A stretch of 64,000 nucleotides of DNA from Fibrobacter sp. (GTDB lineage: Bacteria; Fibrobacterota; Fibrobacteria; Fibrobacterales; Fibrobacteraceae): assembly GCA_017649565.1 (NCBI GenBank), contig JAGCGO010000042.1:1-64000 (forward strand). Direction: 5' to 3'. The notes under the pieces are model-generated. The model was not told the origin of the DNA, ran no database searches, and saw only the letters and a list, made by a program, of their open reading frames with translations. Position numbers and translations under genes: made by a program. Shown piece by piece: positions 24,006 to 33,030 of the stretch. Position 1 is the stretch's first letter, and every line of letters starts with the position of its first letter.

Positions 24006-25175
24006 ATGTCAAATTTCAATCATATCGAAACGGCTTTGATTCACGGTGGCATTGATGGCGATGCTCAGACGGGTGCGGTGAACGTCCCGATTTACCAGAC
24101 ATCCACATACAGGCAGGCGGGGCTTGGCGAAAATACAGGGTGGGAGTATTCCCGTACGGGCAATCCGACACGCGCGGCACTCGAGGCTCTGATTGCAGAA
24201 CTAGAAGGCGGTACGGCGGGTTTCGCGTTTGCTAGCGGCATGGCCGCGACATCGACGGTACTATCTCTCTTTAACAAGGGTGACCGCATCATTATTTCGA
24301 GCAACGTGTACGGCGGTACGTTCCGCGTGCTTGACAAGGTGTTCAAGAATTTCGGCATCAGCTATTCCATCGAGGATACGACCGACTTGGAAAGCCTTGA
24401 CAAGAAAATTGCACCTGACGTGAAGGCGCTCTTTGTGGAGAGCCCGGCGAATCCGCTCTTGACGGTTACGGACTTGGCGGGGGTCGCAGCGATAGCGAAG
24501 AAACACGGCATCTTGACGATTGTCGACAATACCTTCATGACTCCTTACCTGCAGCGTCCGCTGGAACTGGGGGCCGATATCGTTGTGCATTCCGCGACAA
24601 AGTACCTGGGCGGGCATAGCGACCTGGTGGCAGGACTTGCCGTGGTCAAGGACAAGGGCCTTGCTGAAAGATTGGCATTTACGCAGAATGCGACTGGTGC
24701 AGTCCTCGGACCTTTTGATTCCTTCCTCCTGATTCGCGGCATCAAAACTCTGGGCGTGCGTCTCGATCGCCATGTTGAAAACGCGGAACGCATCGCTCGC
24801 TATCTGCAAAATCACGAAGCCGTCAAGAATGTGTACTATCCGGGGCTCTCGACGGCGCAAGGCTACGAAATCAACAAGCGTCAGGCGAAAAACGGCGGTG
24901 CGATGATTTCGTTCGAACTGCACGAAGGTTACGATATTAAGAAGTTCTTCAAGAGCCTCCACCTGATTTCTCTGGCAGAAAGCCTTGGCGGCGTCGAGAG
25001 CTTGGTATGCCATCCGGCAACCATGACGCATGCCTCCATCCCGAAGGATATTCGCGAGAAGGTGGGCATTACCGACGGTCTGATACGTCTGTCCGTCGGT
25101 ATCGAGAAGGTCGATGACCTGATTACGGACTTGAACGCGGCAATCGTTGCGGCTACGCCCGCAGCAAGGAACTAG
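24006..25175 (+). CDS. Cystathionine gamma-synthase/lyase-type PLP enzyme
   Basis: A 389-residue enzyme of the Cys/Met-metabolism PLP family (MetB/MccB type). The PLP-binding Lys is K199 in VVHSATKYLGGHSD. The phosphate-anchoring and substrate motifs YEYSR-like GWEYSRTGNPTR, ASGMAAT, and the C-terminal RLSVGIE are all present, and the length is normal. Members either make cystathionine from an activated homoserine and cysteine or split cystathionine to cysteine; the sequence alone does not decide which. AGAGGA precedes the ATG. It is followed after 12 bp by a cysteine synthase-like gene and preceded by a cysteine-codon attenuator, which favours a cysteine-supply role. Confidence 0.92.
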   Translation: MSNFNHIETALIHGGIDGDAQTGAVNVPIYQTSTYRQAGLGENTGWEYSRTGNPTRAALEALIAELEGGTAGFAFASGMAATSTVLSLFNKGDRIIISSNVYGGTFRVLDKVFKNFGISYSIEDTTDLESLDKKIAPDVKALFVESPANPLLTVTDLAGVAAIAKKHGILTIVDNTFMTPYLQRPLELGADIVVHSATKYLGGHSDLVAGLAVVKDKGLAERLAFTQNATGAVLGPFDSFLLIRGIKTLGVRLDRHVENAERIARYLQNHEAVKNVYYPGLSTAQGYEINKRQAKNGGAMISFELHEGYDIKKFFKSLHLISLAESLGGVESLVCHPATMTHASIPKDIREKVGITDGLIRLSVGIEKVDDLITDLNAAIVAATPAARN

Positions 25176-25187
25176 GGGAGGCGTACA

Positions 25188-26099
25188 ATGCACATTTATG
25201 AATCGATGCAGGACCTAGTAGGGCATACTCCGCTCGTGAAGCTTACGCATGTGGGTGTCCCCGAGGGCGTGAACTTGTTTGCAAAACTGGAACTGTGGAA
25301 TCCGTCGGGCAGTGTCAAGGACCGCACCGGGCGCTATATGGTCGAAGATGCCATCGCAAAGGGCACCCTGAAACCGGGTGGAACAATTGTCGAGGCAACG
25401 GCCGGAAACACCGGGCTCGGGATCGCTTTCGCGGCTCTCAACCGCGGGATTCGCGTGGTGTTCGTGGTGCCGACGAAATTTTCGCAGGAGAAACAGACGC
25501 TTTTGCGGGCGCTTGGCGCAGAACTCATCAATACACCGCGCGAAGAGGGAATGCTTGGCGCCGAAAGGAAGGCCGAGGAGATTTTGCAGTCAACGCCGGG
25601 TGCGGTTTCGCTTCGGCAGTTCCGCAACATGGCGAACCCGCTTGCGCATTACGAGACAACCGGTCCCGAAATCTACGAGGATCTTGATGGCCAGATCGAC
25701 TACGTGGTGGCTGGCGCCGGGAGTGGCGGTACCTACACGGGCATCCTCAAGTACCTCAAGGAAAGGAATCCGAAAATCCAGGGTGTGCTGGCTGATCCCG
25801 TGGGCTCCACGATGGGCGGCGGAGAACACGGCGACTACAACATCGAGGGTATCGGCAACGACTTTATCGCCGACACCATGGACATGTCGCTTGTTGACAA
25901 GGTAGTGAAAATTACCGATGACGACGCGTTCAATGGGGCCCGCGACTTGGCCCGGAAGGAGGGCATTTTTGCCGGATCTTCTTCGGGAGCAGCCCTGGCC
26001 GCATCGCTCAAGTTGATCCAGTCGGGAGCTCGCGGAAATATCGTGTTCGTTCTTCCCGATCGTGGTGATCGCTACTTCAGCAAGGGACTATATATATAG
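25188..26099 (+). CDS. Cysteine synthase / cystathionine beta-synthase-like enzyme
   Basis: A 303-residue fold-type II PLP enzyme. The Schiff-base Lys is K44 in NPSGSVKDRTG. The phosphate loop GAGSGGTYTG, the ATAGNTG motif and the closing EGIFAGSSSGAA are standard for CysK/CBS. EGI-G-SSSGAA and the overall length also fit MccA-like O-acetylserine-dependent cystathionine synthases, which pair with a gamma-lyase in reverse transsulfuration. It makes either cysteine from O-acetylserine and sulfide, or cystathionine. GGGGAGG lies before the ATG. It is cotranscribed with the preceding PLP gene under the attenuator. Confidence 0.92.
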   Translation: MHIYESMQDLVGHTPLVKLTHVGVPEGVNLFAKLELWNPSGSVKDRTGRYMVEDAIAKGTLKPGGTIVEATAGNTGLGIAFAALNRGIRVVFVVPTKFSQEKQTLLRALGAELINTPREEGMLGAERKAEEILQSTPGAVSLRQFRNMANPLAHYETTGPEIYEDLDGQIDYVVAGAGSGGTYTGILKYLKERNPKIQGVLADPVGSTMGGGEHGDYNIEGIGNDFIADTMDMSLVDKVVKITDDDAFNGARDLARKEGIFAGSSSGAALAASLKLIQSGARGNIVFVLPDRGDRYFSKGLYI

Positions 26100-26233
26100 T
26101 TCCAATTTGGATGCCGTCCGGATGCGCATGGACTAAAAAATGCCGATAAATTCACTGTGATGTCAAGGGAGGGGACTTGACTTCGCAGTGGCGTGAGTAT
26201 ATATTATATATAAACGCATCTGTGCAGGTCCGG

Positions 26234-27310
26234 ATGATTGACAAACTAAAAAAGTTCTGGAGCACTCAAGATACCCTGGAAAAAACACTTTTCTGGGTTA
26301 TTATGGCTTTATGCCTTGTCGTGGGAATTTTTTCGACGGTGCTTTCTGCTTATGAACGCGTTGGCATGACTTCCGTAATCGTGGGTTCGGTCTGTTGTGT
26401 CTTGTTTATTGTGCTGAGTATCTTTGCCTATAATACTCGTCTGTACGCTCCCTGCCATTTGGTCATGTGCGCCATTGTCTGCATGTTCCTGCAGCCGATG
26501 CTGTTCTTTGCCTGCGGCGGCTTTTCGAGCGCGATGCCCCTGTACTTTATTGCCGGCATCCTTCTGCTGTCCTTGGGACCCTCCGGCCTGGCAAAGAGAA
26601 TATTGTTCGTCCTTTCGCTGACCGTATTTCTCGCTACCTTCCTGGTCGCAAGCCTCTATCCGCAAGTTGTTGTCCCGATTTCGCACGAGATGGTTTTTGT
26701 CGATATGGCCGTTTCCCTGGTTGTGCTCGGTTTTGGCGTGTTTGCTCTTGGAAGCTACGTGCTTAGGGCTTACGAGAGGGAAGTGGTGGAAAAAAAGAAT
26801 CTGGTGGCAAAGTTCGATTTCCTTGCAAAACATGATTCGCTTACGGGACTTAACAATCGCCGGCACTTGCTGGACTATCTCGGCAATATTGTTTGGATGC
26901 AGCGGAGCGGATACTACATTGTGATGTATCGTATCAACAATATGGAACAGCTTCGCGGGACTTACGGTCCGTTCTTTTGCGATGGAATCATTTGCGATGT
27001 GGGCCGCCTGATAGGCCAGATGGAACTGCTTGGCGGTGGGGAGTGTGTTGCCTATTTCGGCAACCATGACTTTGTGCATGTGATGCAGTCGGAATCAGAA
27101 GCGGAGACCTTGACTCGTGCTGAAAGGTTCCGTGACGAGGTCACGCATCTTTCGTGGGCGGAACATCCAGATGTGCACGTAACGGTGAGCGGTATCGTGG
27201 CTGCATGCAATGGTCATGGCTTTACGAATACGACTCAGCTCTTGCAGACGGTGTATGGGCAGCTTTCCCATTTCAACGTCACTGACAAGGATACAATAAG
27301 AAAAATTTAA
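26234..27310 (+). CDS. Membrane protein with degenerate GGDEF domain
   Basis: A 358-residue protein with about six transmembrane helices in residues 20-195, then a coiled linker and a GGDEF-like domain (about 205-355). The domain entry LAKHDSLTGLNNRRHLLDYL is intact. However, the signature loop reads YFGNHDFVHVM where GGDEF is expected, and the metal-binding DxD segment reads MYRINNMEQLR. It should therefore lack cyclase activity and may be a signal receptor or pseudo-enzyme. The start is the ATG at 26234; an earlier TTG adds 19 residues. Its stop overlaps the stop of the converging Fic gene. Confidence 0.85.
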   Translation: MIDKLKKFWSTQDTLEKTLFWVIMALCLVVGIFSTVLSAYERVGMTSVIVGSVCCVLFIVLSIFAYNTRLYAPCHLVMCAIVCMFLQPMLFFACGGFSSAMPLYFIAGILLLSLGPSGLAKRILFVLSLTVFLATFLVASLYPQVVVPISHEMVFVDMAVSLVVLGFGVFALGSYVLRAYEREVVEKKNLVAKFDFLAKHDSLTGLNNRRHLLDYLGNIVWMQRSGYYIVMYRINNMEQLRGTYGPFFCDGIICDVGRLIGQMELLGGGECVAYFGNHDFVHVMQSESEAETLTRAERFRDEVTHLSWAEHPDVHVTVSGIVAACNGHGFTNTTQLLQTVYGQLSHFNVTDKDTIRKI

Positions 27311-28326
27311 ATGACGAGACTGTAACTCGTGCTGCGTCCGCCTTTCTTGCTGGGCTCGACGAGTTTTTGCGCGATGAGTTTCTGGATGTCGCGCAGGGCG
27401 CTGTCGTGACTTGTTCCGGTGAATTGCGCTACGTCCTTGACCTTGAAGGGGTGCGATATTTTTCCGGCGATGACGGCGTCTACGATTTTCTGGGCGCGGG
27501 GCTGTATGCCCTCGGCGCTTTTCTTGCCCTTGAACTTGACCATGTCCGCACACATCTTGATGGCGGTGCGTCCGTCCTGGATGGCCTTGCGCAAAGTTTG
27601 TAGAAACCACAGAATCCATTCCGTGAGGTCGCCGTTGCCGCACTGTGCTGCACCCAGGATTCTAAAATAGTTGTCGACGTCGCTCAGGATTTGTTCGTTG
27701 ATTGAGTATTGCAGGTGTCCCGAGACTTCGGCGCGGGCGAGAAGCAAGTTCGTGATGAGGCGAGCAATCCTTCCGTTCGCCTCGTCGAAGGGGCGGATGG
27801 TGAGGAACCAGAACTGCGCGATAGCTGCCTTGAGGACAGGATCCAGTTGCGCCGTGTTGAGCCACGTTATGAAGTTTCCCATTTCGTGCTGGAGGCGTTC
27901 GGGGCCGGGGCCTGCGAATACGACCGAGTTGTCGGTGCGCGAAAGGACTTGTCCCGGACCGTTACGGAATTGACGCTGCGGCTTGCCGGAAATCGATGCG
28001 TGCCAGCCCAAAATTCTAGCCTCGTCGATGTCACCGCGGAAGTTCTTTACGGCTCCCATCAGGCTTCGGAAAGCAGCCTTGTCGGCCTTCTCTTTTTTGT
28101 CGACTTGCTCCTGCACCAGTTTGCTGTCCAGCTGCAGCCCGTCGATGGCGTATGTCGCGACGATGTCGCGTGCGGTGATTTCTGCTTCGTGCGTGTCGTC
28201 GTCGAGCATTTCCGAGATGCCCAAAAGCCGCCCCTCTTCGAGACGGACTTGGCCGAGCTCGTTGATGATGGCTTTGGAATCGAACCGGAAACGGGTCCAG
28301 TCGGGGAACTGGTGGATGTACAGCAT
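27307..28326 (-). CDS. Fic domain protein with altered catalytic motif
   Basis: A 339-residue Fic protein with a DUF4172-type N-terminus (YIHQFPDWTRFRFD), a Fic core (about 100-260) and a C-terminal winged helix. Fic enzymes usually transfer AMP to target proteins through HPFxxGNGRxxR. Here the motif reads RPFDEANGRIAR (residues 178-189). The catalytic His is Arg (codon CGC, one transition from CAC) and the first Gly is Ala. The N-terminal inhibitory motif also differs, with AIDG where S/TxxxEG is usual. The frame is otherwise intact, so this is not a pseudogene by length. It may be inactive in AMP transfer or have another role. Confidence 0.88.
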   Translation of the reverse strand: MLYIHQFPDWTRFRFDSKAIINELGQVRLEEGRLLGISEMLDDDTHEAEITARDIVATYAIDGLQLDSKLVQEQVDKKEKADKAAFRSLMGAVKNFRGDIDEARILGWHASISGKPQRQFRNGPGQVLSRTDNSVVFAGPGPERLQHEMGNFITWLNTAQLDPVLKAAIAQFWFLTIRPFDEANGRIARLITNLLLARAEVSGHLQYSINEQILSDVDNYFRILGAAQCGNGDLTEWILWFLQTLRKAIQDGRTAIKMCADMVKFKGKKSAEGIQPRAQKIVDAVIAGKISHPFKVKDVAQFTGTSHDSALRDIQKLIAQKLVEPSKKGGRSTSYSLVI

Positions 28327-28414
28327 AGCATCAATATACCTTTTTTCGACGCAGAAAGTGCGTTGTATGCTGTAATGCCGCCGAACTCGCTTAATTTTTT
28401 CGTAAATTTAGGGT

Positions 28415-29260
28415 ATGCAGAAAATTGACACATGGTACAAGGCTGAGGGCTACTGCTCCGCCGAAGAATACGAACTGGCGAGCTACCTGCTTTTCGAGGC
28501 CGGCGTGGCGACGCTCGAGGAACTGGACCCGAAGGCGGAAGGCCGCACGGACTTCTGTTTTTATACCGGCGACAAGGCCGAACGCGACCGTATTGTTTCG
28601 GAATTCCCGCAGTACCATTTCGTGTTGAGCGACGAGCCCGCAAAGGATTGGGACAAGTGGTGGCGCGACCGCGCGCAGCCTGTGTCGGTGAGCCCGCACC
28701 TCTGGGTACGCCCGCCTTGGGTGGAATTTACGCCCGACGACCCGAAGGCCGTGGTGCTTGAACTCGAGGCGAAAACGGCTTTCGGTACCGGCGAACACGA
28801 TACGACCAGCAGCTGTGCCACGCTCATGGAATCCGTGGATTTTAAGGACAAGACTGTGCTTGACATCGGTACGGGTACGGGCATCCTTGCGATGTACGCT
28901 CGCCGCCTGGGCGCACGCATGGCCGTGGGTACGGAAATCGATCCGCTTACCATTCCCTGCATTGCCGAAAACTTCGAACGCAACGGTTTTGAAAAGAGCG
29001 ACTGCATCCTCGGTTTCCTGGACGCTTTCAAGGACGGTGCGAAGTTCGACGTGATCCTCTGCAACATGATCCGCAGCGAACTGTGGCCGCTCCGTGACGA
29101 CATCGAGGACTTGATTGCCGATGGCGGTGAACTCATCATCTCCGGTCAGCTGATCACCGAGAAGGACTATATCCTCAAGTGGTTTGACGAAGCCGGTTTC
29201 AAGGTGAAACTGGAACGCGAAAGTGGCGAGTGGTGGAGTGTGCTTGCGGAACGCGCCTAA
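28415..29260 (+). CDS. prmA: Ribosomal protein L11 methyltransferase
   Basis: A 281-residue SAM-dependent methyltransferase that trimethylates ribosomal protein L11. The PrmA signatures are ELEAKTAFGTGEHDTTSSC (about 117-135), the SAM-binding motif VLDIGTGTGILAMYARRLGA (about 147-166), and the catalytic-loop NMIRSELWP in place of the usual NI(L). The N-terminal substrate domain (about 1-90) is shorter and more divergent than in E. coli. An 88-bp gap separates it from the Fic gene, which is transcribed the other way. Confidence 0.92.
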   Translation: MQKIDTWYKAEGYCSAEEYELASYLLFEAGVATLEELDPKAEGRTDFCFYTGDKAERDRIVSEFPQYHFVLSDEPAKDWDKWWRDRAQPVSVSPHLWVRPPWVEFTPDDPKAVVLELEAKTAFGTGEHDTTSSCATLMESVDFKDKTVLDIGTGTGILAMYARRLGARMAVGTEIDPLTIPCIAENFERNGFEKSDCILGFLDAFKDGAKFDVILCNMIRSELWPLRDDIEDLIADGGELIISGQLITEKDYILKWFDEAGFKVKLERESGEWWSVLAERA

Positions 29261-29300
29261 ATAGGCCTTATTCGCAGATAAATACACCTTGTCGGGCTTG

Positions 29301-29317
29301 CGCGGGTGCCCCCCGCG
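29301..29317 (+). terminator. GC-rich hairpin after prmA
   Basis: CGCGGG-TGCCC-CCCGCG forms a strong stem-loop 40 bp after the prmA stop and 38 bp before the next ATG. It is followed by AGTATATATTT rather than a pure T-run, so termination may be weak. The TATATAT may be a -10 element for the next gene. Confidence 0.45.
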
Positions 29318-29355
29318 AGTATATATTTAAGATTGTGTCTGGGAAAGGGAGAAAG

Positions 29356-32300
29356 ATGAAGCGATCCTGGCTGTTTGCCTGTATCTTGACTCTAGCTGTG
29401 TGTACCCAGCTCTCTTTTGCCGCATGGAACGGCTCTGCCAAGATTCCCAAGGTGGTGGGTGGCGGGGATTCCTCCTATTACGAAATTACGTCTCCCGAGG
29501 AACTCGTCGGCTTTTTGGATTCTGTAGTTGTGGCGCAAGATTCGAATGCCTCTATTCGCGCCTACTTGAAAAACGACATCGTGTTCGGTTCGGACACGTC
29601 AAAGCTATGCTCCAAGCTCTGGAGCCGCAGTGCTGCCCAGGGAGCGTTCTGGGGTGAATTCGACGGGCGCGGGCATACCATTTACGGATTGAATGCCGAC
29701 AAACCTCTTTTCGAAACGGTCGGCCCGGACGCAGGCGAGATTCATGACTTGAATGTTGCGAACAGTTCCTTTGCGAACGATTCCATTAACGGTGTCGCCC
29801 CCATTGTCACTAGGCTGAGTGCGGTTATCAAGAACGTGAATGTCTACAACACCGATGTCAAGGGCAATGTGTCCGCCGGTGGCATTGCCGTGTACGTGAC
29901 TGCGACCGCAAAAAGCCCGGCTCTTATTGTGAACAGCAACGTTGTCGGCGGTTCGGTCGGTGCGGGTACAAGTGCAGGTGGTATAGCTGCGTCTGCATCG
30001 GGCGGTATTTTGGGTTGTTCCAATTCGGCCAAGGTGTACAGCAGAAACGACGTTACGGGGTTGTTTGGCGAATCCAATTTTGGCGGTATTGTGGGGAGTT
30101 CCTCGGTGAAGACTGGAATTGCCATTGCAAGCTGCGTCAATCGTGGAAAGGTTGAAGTGGATTTGTCGATTAGGCAAGCCTATGTCGGTGGCGTTGTCGG
30201 TAAACTCGCTGGCGATGTCGAAAACCTGGAGAATTACGGGGAGGTATCCGCCAAGGCTGTTGCCCCTGCGCAGGCGGGAACGGGCTTTAATCCTACTGTT
30301 TCCACGTTTTATGTCGGAGGCCTTATTGGCTTTCATAATTACGATGTCAGTATGCTCACGCAGCAGGCGACCTTTAAGGACCTGCTTAACGGCGGCAAAG
30401 TCTCTGTGGTTTACCAGGCTAGCGGTGATGCCTCCGGGCTTTTTGTCGGCGGTGTTTTGGGCAGCGGTAGCAAGATGAGCGTCGTCAATGCGCTGAATCT
30501 TGGCTCGGTCGATGTGCGCGGTGATGGAAACTCGTTGGTCACGATGGTTGGCGGCGTTGTTGGCGACGGGCGTACTACTTATGACGATGAAGTCTATACG
30601 ATGCTCAAGAACCGCGGCAATGTTCGTGCCGAAGGGACGGCCAGTACCTATGTCGGGGGCATTGTGGGGTATACGGGTTATCGCTCCCGCCCGACGATCT
30701 ACAGCGGTTTTTCGCTGCAGAAGTCTTTCAACTACGGTGACGTAACGGGCATTACGTCGGACTCGACGACACATTCGGATTCCCTGCTTGTCGGTGGTAT
30801 TGTCGGTGGCGCCATGATGTTCGGAATGAGCGATGTCTACAATCTCGGGAGCGTCGTGGCGAAAAGCAAGGTGACCAGCGCCGCAAACTATGCTGGCGGA
30901 ATTGCGGGCGGGATGGATGATCCGGGGTGGTATATCAAGAACGTCTATAGCGCAGCGCCCGAAGTGAAGGGCGGTGCCGTGGGAGGAATTGTCGGTTTCT
31001 CGCGGAACGTCAGAGATGCTGCAACCGAACTTTTCGATGGGACGCTTGCCAATATCGCGCCCTTCGGTGTCGTTTACGATACGGCCACCCTTGCACATGT
31101 CAAGAAGACTACGGCGCAACTGCAGAACGATACGATGGTGACGTTCCTGAATACTGCGGCCGGGACGGTGGATAATCGCGGTGTCTGGACGCGTCGTAGC
31201 GGCTATCCGGTTTTGGTATCCGATGGATTCTACAAGAACGATTCGCTTTTCTTTGACCGCGACGAATATGGAATGCCTGCGGTCCGCATTGAAAAGGATA
31301 CGCTGCACTACACGATTTCTACGGCAGGGGAGTTAAAGACGTTCCTGCAACTGGGGCAAACCTTCAGTAACACGAAATTCTATGTCGAACTCTCGAAGGA
31401 CATTGTCATGGGGAAGGATTCTACGTACCTCATGCAGCGTAAGTTGACTATCGATACGAGCAAAACCTGCTTCAACATGGTCTTCGACGGCAAGGGACAT
31501 ACCATATACGGGCTCAACCTGGGAACGGCGATGTTCTTCTGCGTGGATACCGGTTCGGTCATCCAGAACTTGACGATTGCGAACAGCATGTTTGCAAACG
31601 ACCAGGGATTCCCGGCGGCATCCGTGGCCATATGGAATAGCGGTACCATAAAGAATGTGACGGTACGTAATAGCCTGGTGAAGGGTGGTGATCGAGCGGG
31701 CGGAATTGTGGCGTACAATTTCCTCACTTTCCCCGGGACGCTTACGGACGTGAAGAATGTGAATACGACTGTTACCGGGAATACTGTCATGGCTGGAGGT
31801 ATTGCCGGCGAGTCGACAGGCATGATTTCGAATGCGAGTAATTCCGGCCGTATAGAAGGTTCGTCGGCAGGTGGCATTGTGGCGCATACGTACGATCCTG
31901 GGGGAAAGACGAATGTCGTTACGGGGTGTTCCAATACGGGGAACGTCTATGTGGATGATGGCTATGGTTGGAGTGAGGCTGGAGGTATTGTTGGGTCGGG
32001 TACGTCCATGACACTTTCCAACAGCAAGAATACGGGCCTGGTGGAATCTTCTTCGCACAATGTGGCTGTCGCCGGTGGCATTGTGGGCTTGTTGAACAGG
32101 GGGGCGTCTGTTACGGATGTAGGTAACTGGGGCCCGGTACATGGCATGTCTGGGGATACGGTGTTTGCTGGCGGCTTGGTGGGCTACGTGAAAGATGATT
32201 CCAGCCGTACGACCGTTGCGGAATCGTACAATTATGGCCCGGTGCGTGTGAAGTCCGTGAAATCGGCGACGAGTTATGCTGTTGCAGGAGGCCTTGCCGG

Positions 32301-33030
32301 GAAACTTCATGGCGCAACCGTCAAGAGCAGTTACAACAGGGCGGTGGTCAAGGGCGAAGGGACTTCTTCCCGGAGCTATACGGGAGGAATTGCGGCGTTG
32401 ATGGAAGGCCTGTCGCTCACCATGAGTTATTCCTATACCGATACGCTGTCCGGCAAAAATGTCGGTGCCGTCCTTTACGGCCTTGAAGGCAAAAGCAATA
32501 CCGTGGACAGCATCTATTACGGTAATGGCGTGAGCGCTCCGGCGATTGCCAGCAACGCTTCACAGGCTTCGCAGAACATTACGGCGATCACCTTCGAAAA
32601 GTTGAAGACGGATCACGGGTACCTTACCGGCACGGAATGGGTGTTCGGTAATTGCCTCCCCAAGATGAAATCCGATACGACATCGGGATGCGCGGTGAAT
32701 GTTGTTGCCGATAGGGGTAGGGATTCGTTGCCGTCCCCGATGGTTTTCAAGGCAGATGTCGTCTATGCGGATTCCAGTGAAGATCAAGGTGGCGGTACTA
32801 CTCCGGTGAAGCCGAAGATTGTTGTGCCCTCGTTGCGGGTGGAAGTCTCTGCACGCCACCTCGTTGTTTTTGGCGTGGCAGAAAACCGTCCTGTTGCCGT
32901 ATTCGATATGCGCGGGAAGGTTATTGCGAAGGCGCAATCTTACGGGCCGTCTATTGACCTTGAAGTGCCGCGTGCCGGACGCTATATCGTGCGTAGCGGT
33001 TCGCAGGTGCAGGTTGTGACTGTACGGTAA
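29356..33030 (+). CDS. Large secreted GLUG-repeat surface protein
   Basis: A 1,224-residue secreted protein. The signal peptide (MKRSWLFACILTLAVCTQLSFA) is followed by two related halves (about 25-640 and 650-1150). Each half opens with a similar block (YEITSPEELVGFL ... FDGRGHTIYGLN ... NLTIANSMFAND). A run of GLUG-type beta-solenoid repeats follows, rich in YVGGIVG, SAGGIAAS and NTG(V/L)V phrases, typical of adhesins and large surface proteins. The C-terminus (about 1165-1224: VFGVAENRPVAVFDMRGKVIAKA ... AGRYIVRSGSQVQVVTVR) is a T9SS-like anchoring domain. The start is the ATG at 29356, with GGGAGA upstream. It ends 1 bp from the converging YgiQ gene. Adhesion or glycan binding is likely but unproven. 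Confidence 0.85.
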   Translation: MKRSWLFACILTLAVCTQLSFAAWNGSAKIPKVVGGGDSSYYEITSPEELVGFLDSVVVAQDSNASIRAYLKNDIVFGSDTSKLCSKLWSRSAAQGAFWGEFDGRGHTIYGLNADKPLFETVGPDAGEIHDLNVANSSFANDSINGVAPIVTRLSAVIKNVNVYNTDVKGNVSAGGIAVYVTATAKSPALIVNSNVVGGSVGAGTSAGGIAASASGGILGCSNSAKVYSRNDVTGLFGESNFGGIVGSSSVKTGIAIASCVNRGKVEVDLSIRQAYVGGVVGKLAGDVENLENYGEVSAKAVAPAQAGTGFNPTVSTFYVGGLIGFHNYDVSMLTQQATFKDLLNGGKVSVVYQASGDASGLFVGGVLGSGSKMSVVNALNLGSVDVRGDGNSLVTMVGGVVGDGRTTYDDEVYTMLKNRGNVRAEGTASTYVGGIVGYTGYRSRPTIYSGFSLQKSFNYGDVTGITSDSTTHSDSLLVGGIVGGAMMFGMSDVYNLGSVVAKSKVTSAANYAGGIAGGMDDPGWYIKNVYSAAPEVKGGAVGGIVGFSRNVRDAATELFDGTLANIAPFGVVYDTATLAHVKKTTAQLQNDTMVTFLNTAAGTVDNRGVWTRRSGYPVLVSDGFYKNDSLFFDRDEYGMPAVRIEKDTLHYTISTAGELKTFLQLGQTFSNTKFYVELSKDIVMGKDSTYLMQRKLTIDTSKTCFNMVFDGKGHTIYGLNLGTAMFFCVDTGSVIQNLTIANSMFANDQGFPAASVAIWNSGTIKNVTVRNSLVKGGDRAGGIVAYNFLTFPGTLTDVKNVNTTVTGNTVMAGGIAGESTGMISNASNSGRIEGSSAGGIVAHTYDPGGKTNVVTGCSNTGNVYVDDGYGWSEAGGIVGSGTSMTLSNSKNTGLVESSSHNVAVAGGIVGLLNRGASVTDVGNWGPVHGMSGDTVFAGGLVGYVKDDSSRTTVAESYNYGPVRVKSVKSATSYAVAGGLAGKLHGATVKSSYNRAVVKGEGTSSRSYTGGIAALMEGLSLTMSYSYTDTLSGKNVGAVLYGLEGKSNTVDSIYYGNGVSAPAIASNASQASQNITAITFEKLKTDHGYLTGTEWVFGNCLPKMKSDTTSGCAVNVVADRGRDSLPSPMVFKADVVYADSSEDQGGGTTPVKPKIVVPSLRVEVSARHLVVFGVAENRPVAVFDMRGKVIAKAQSYGPSIDLEVPRAGRYIVRSGSQVQVVTVR

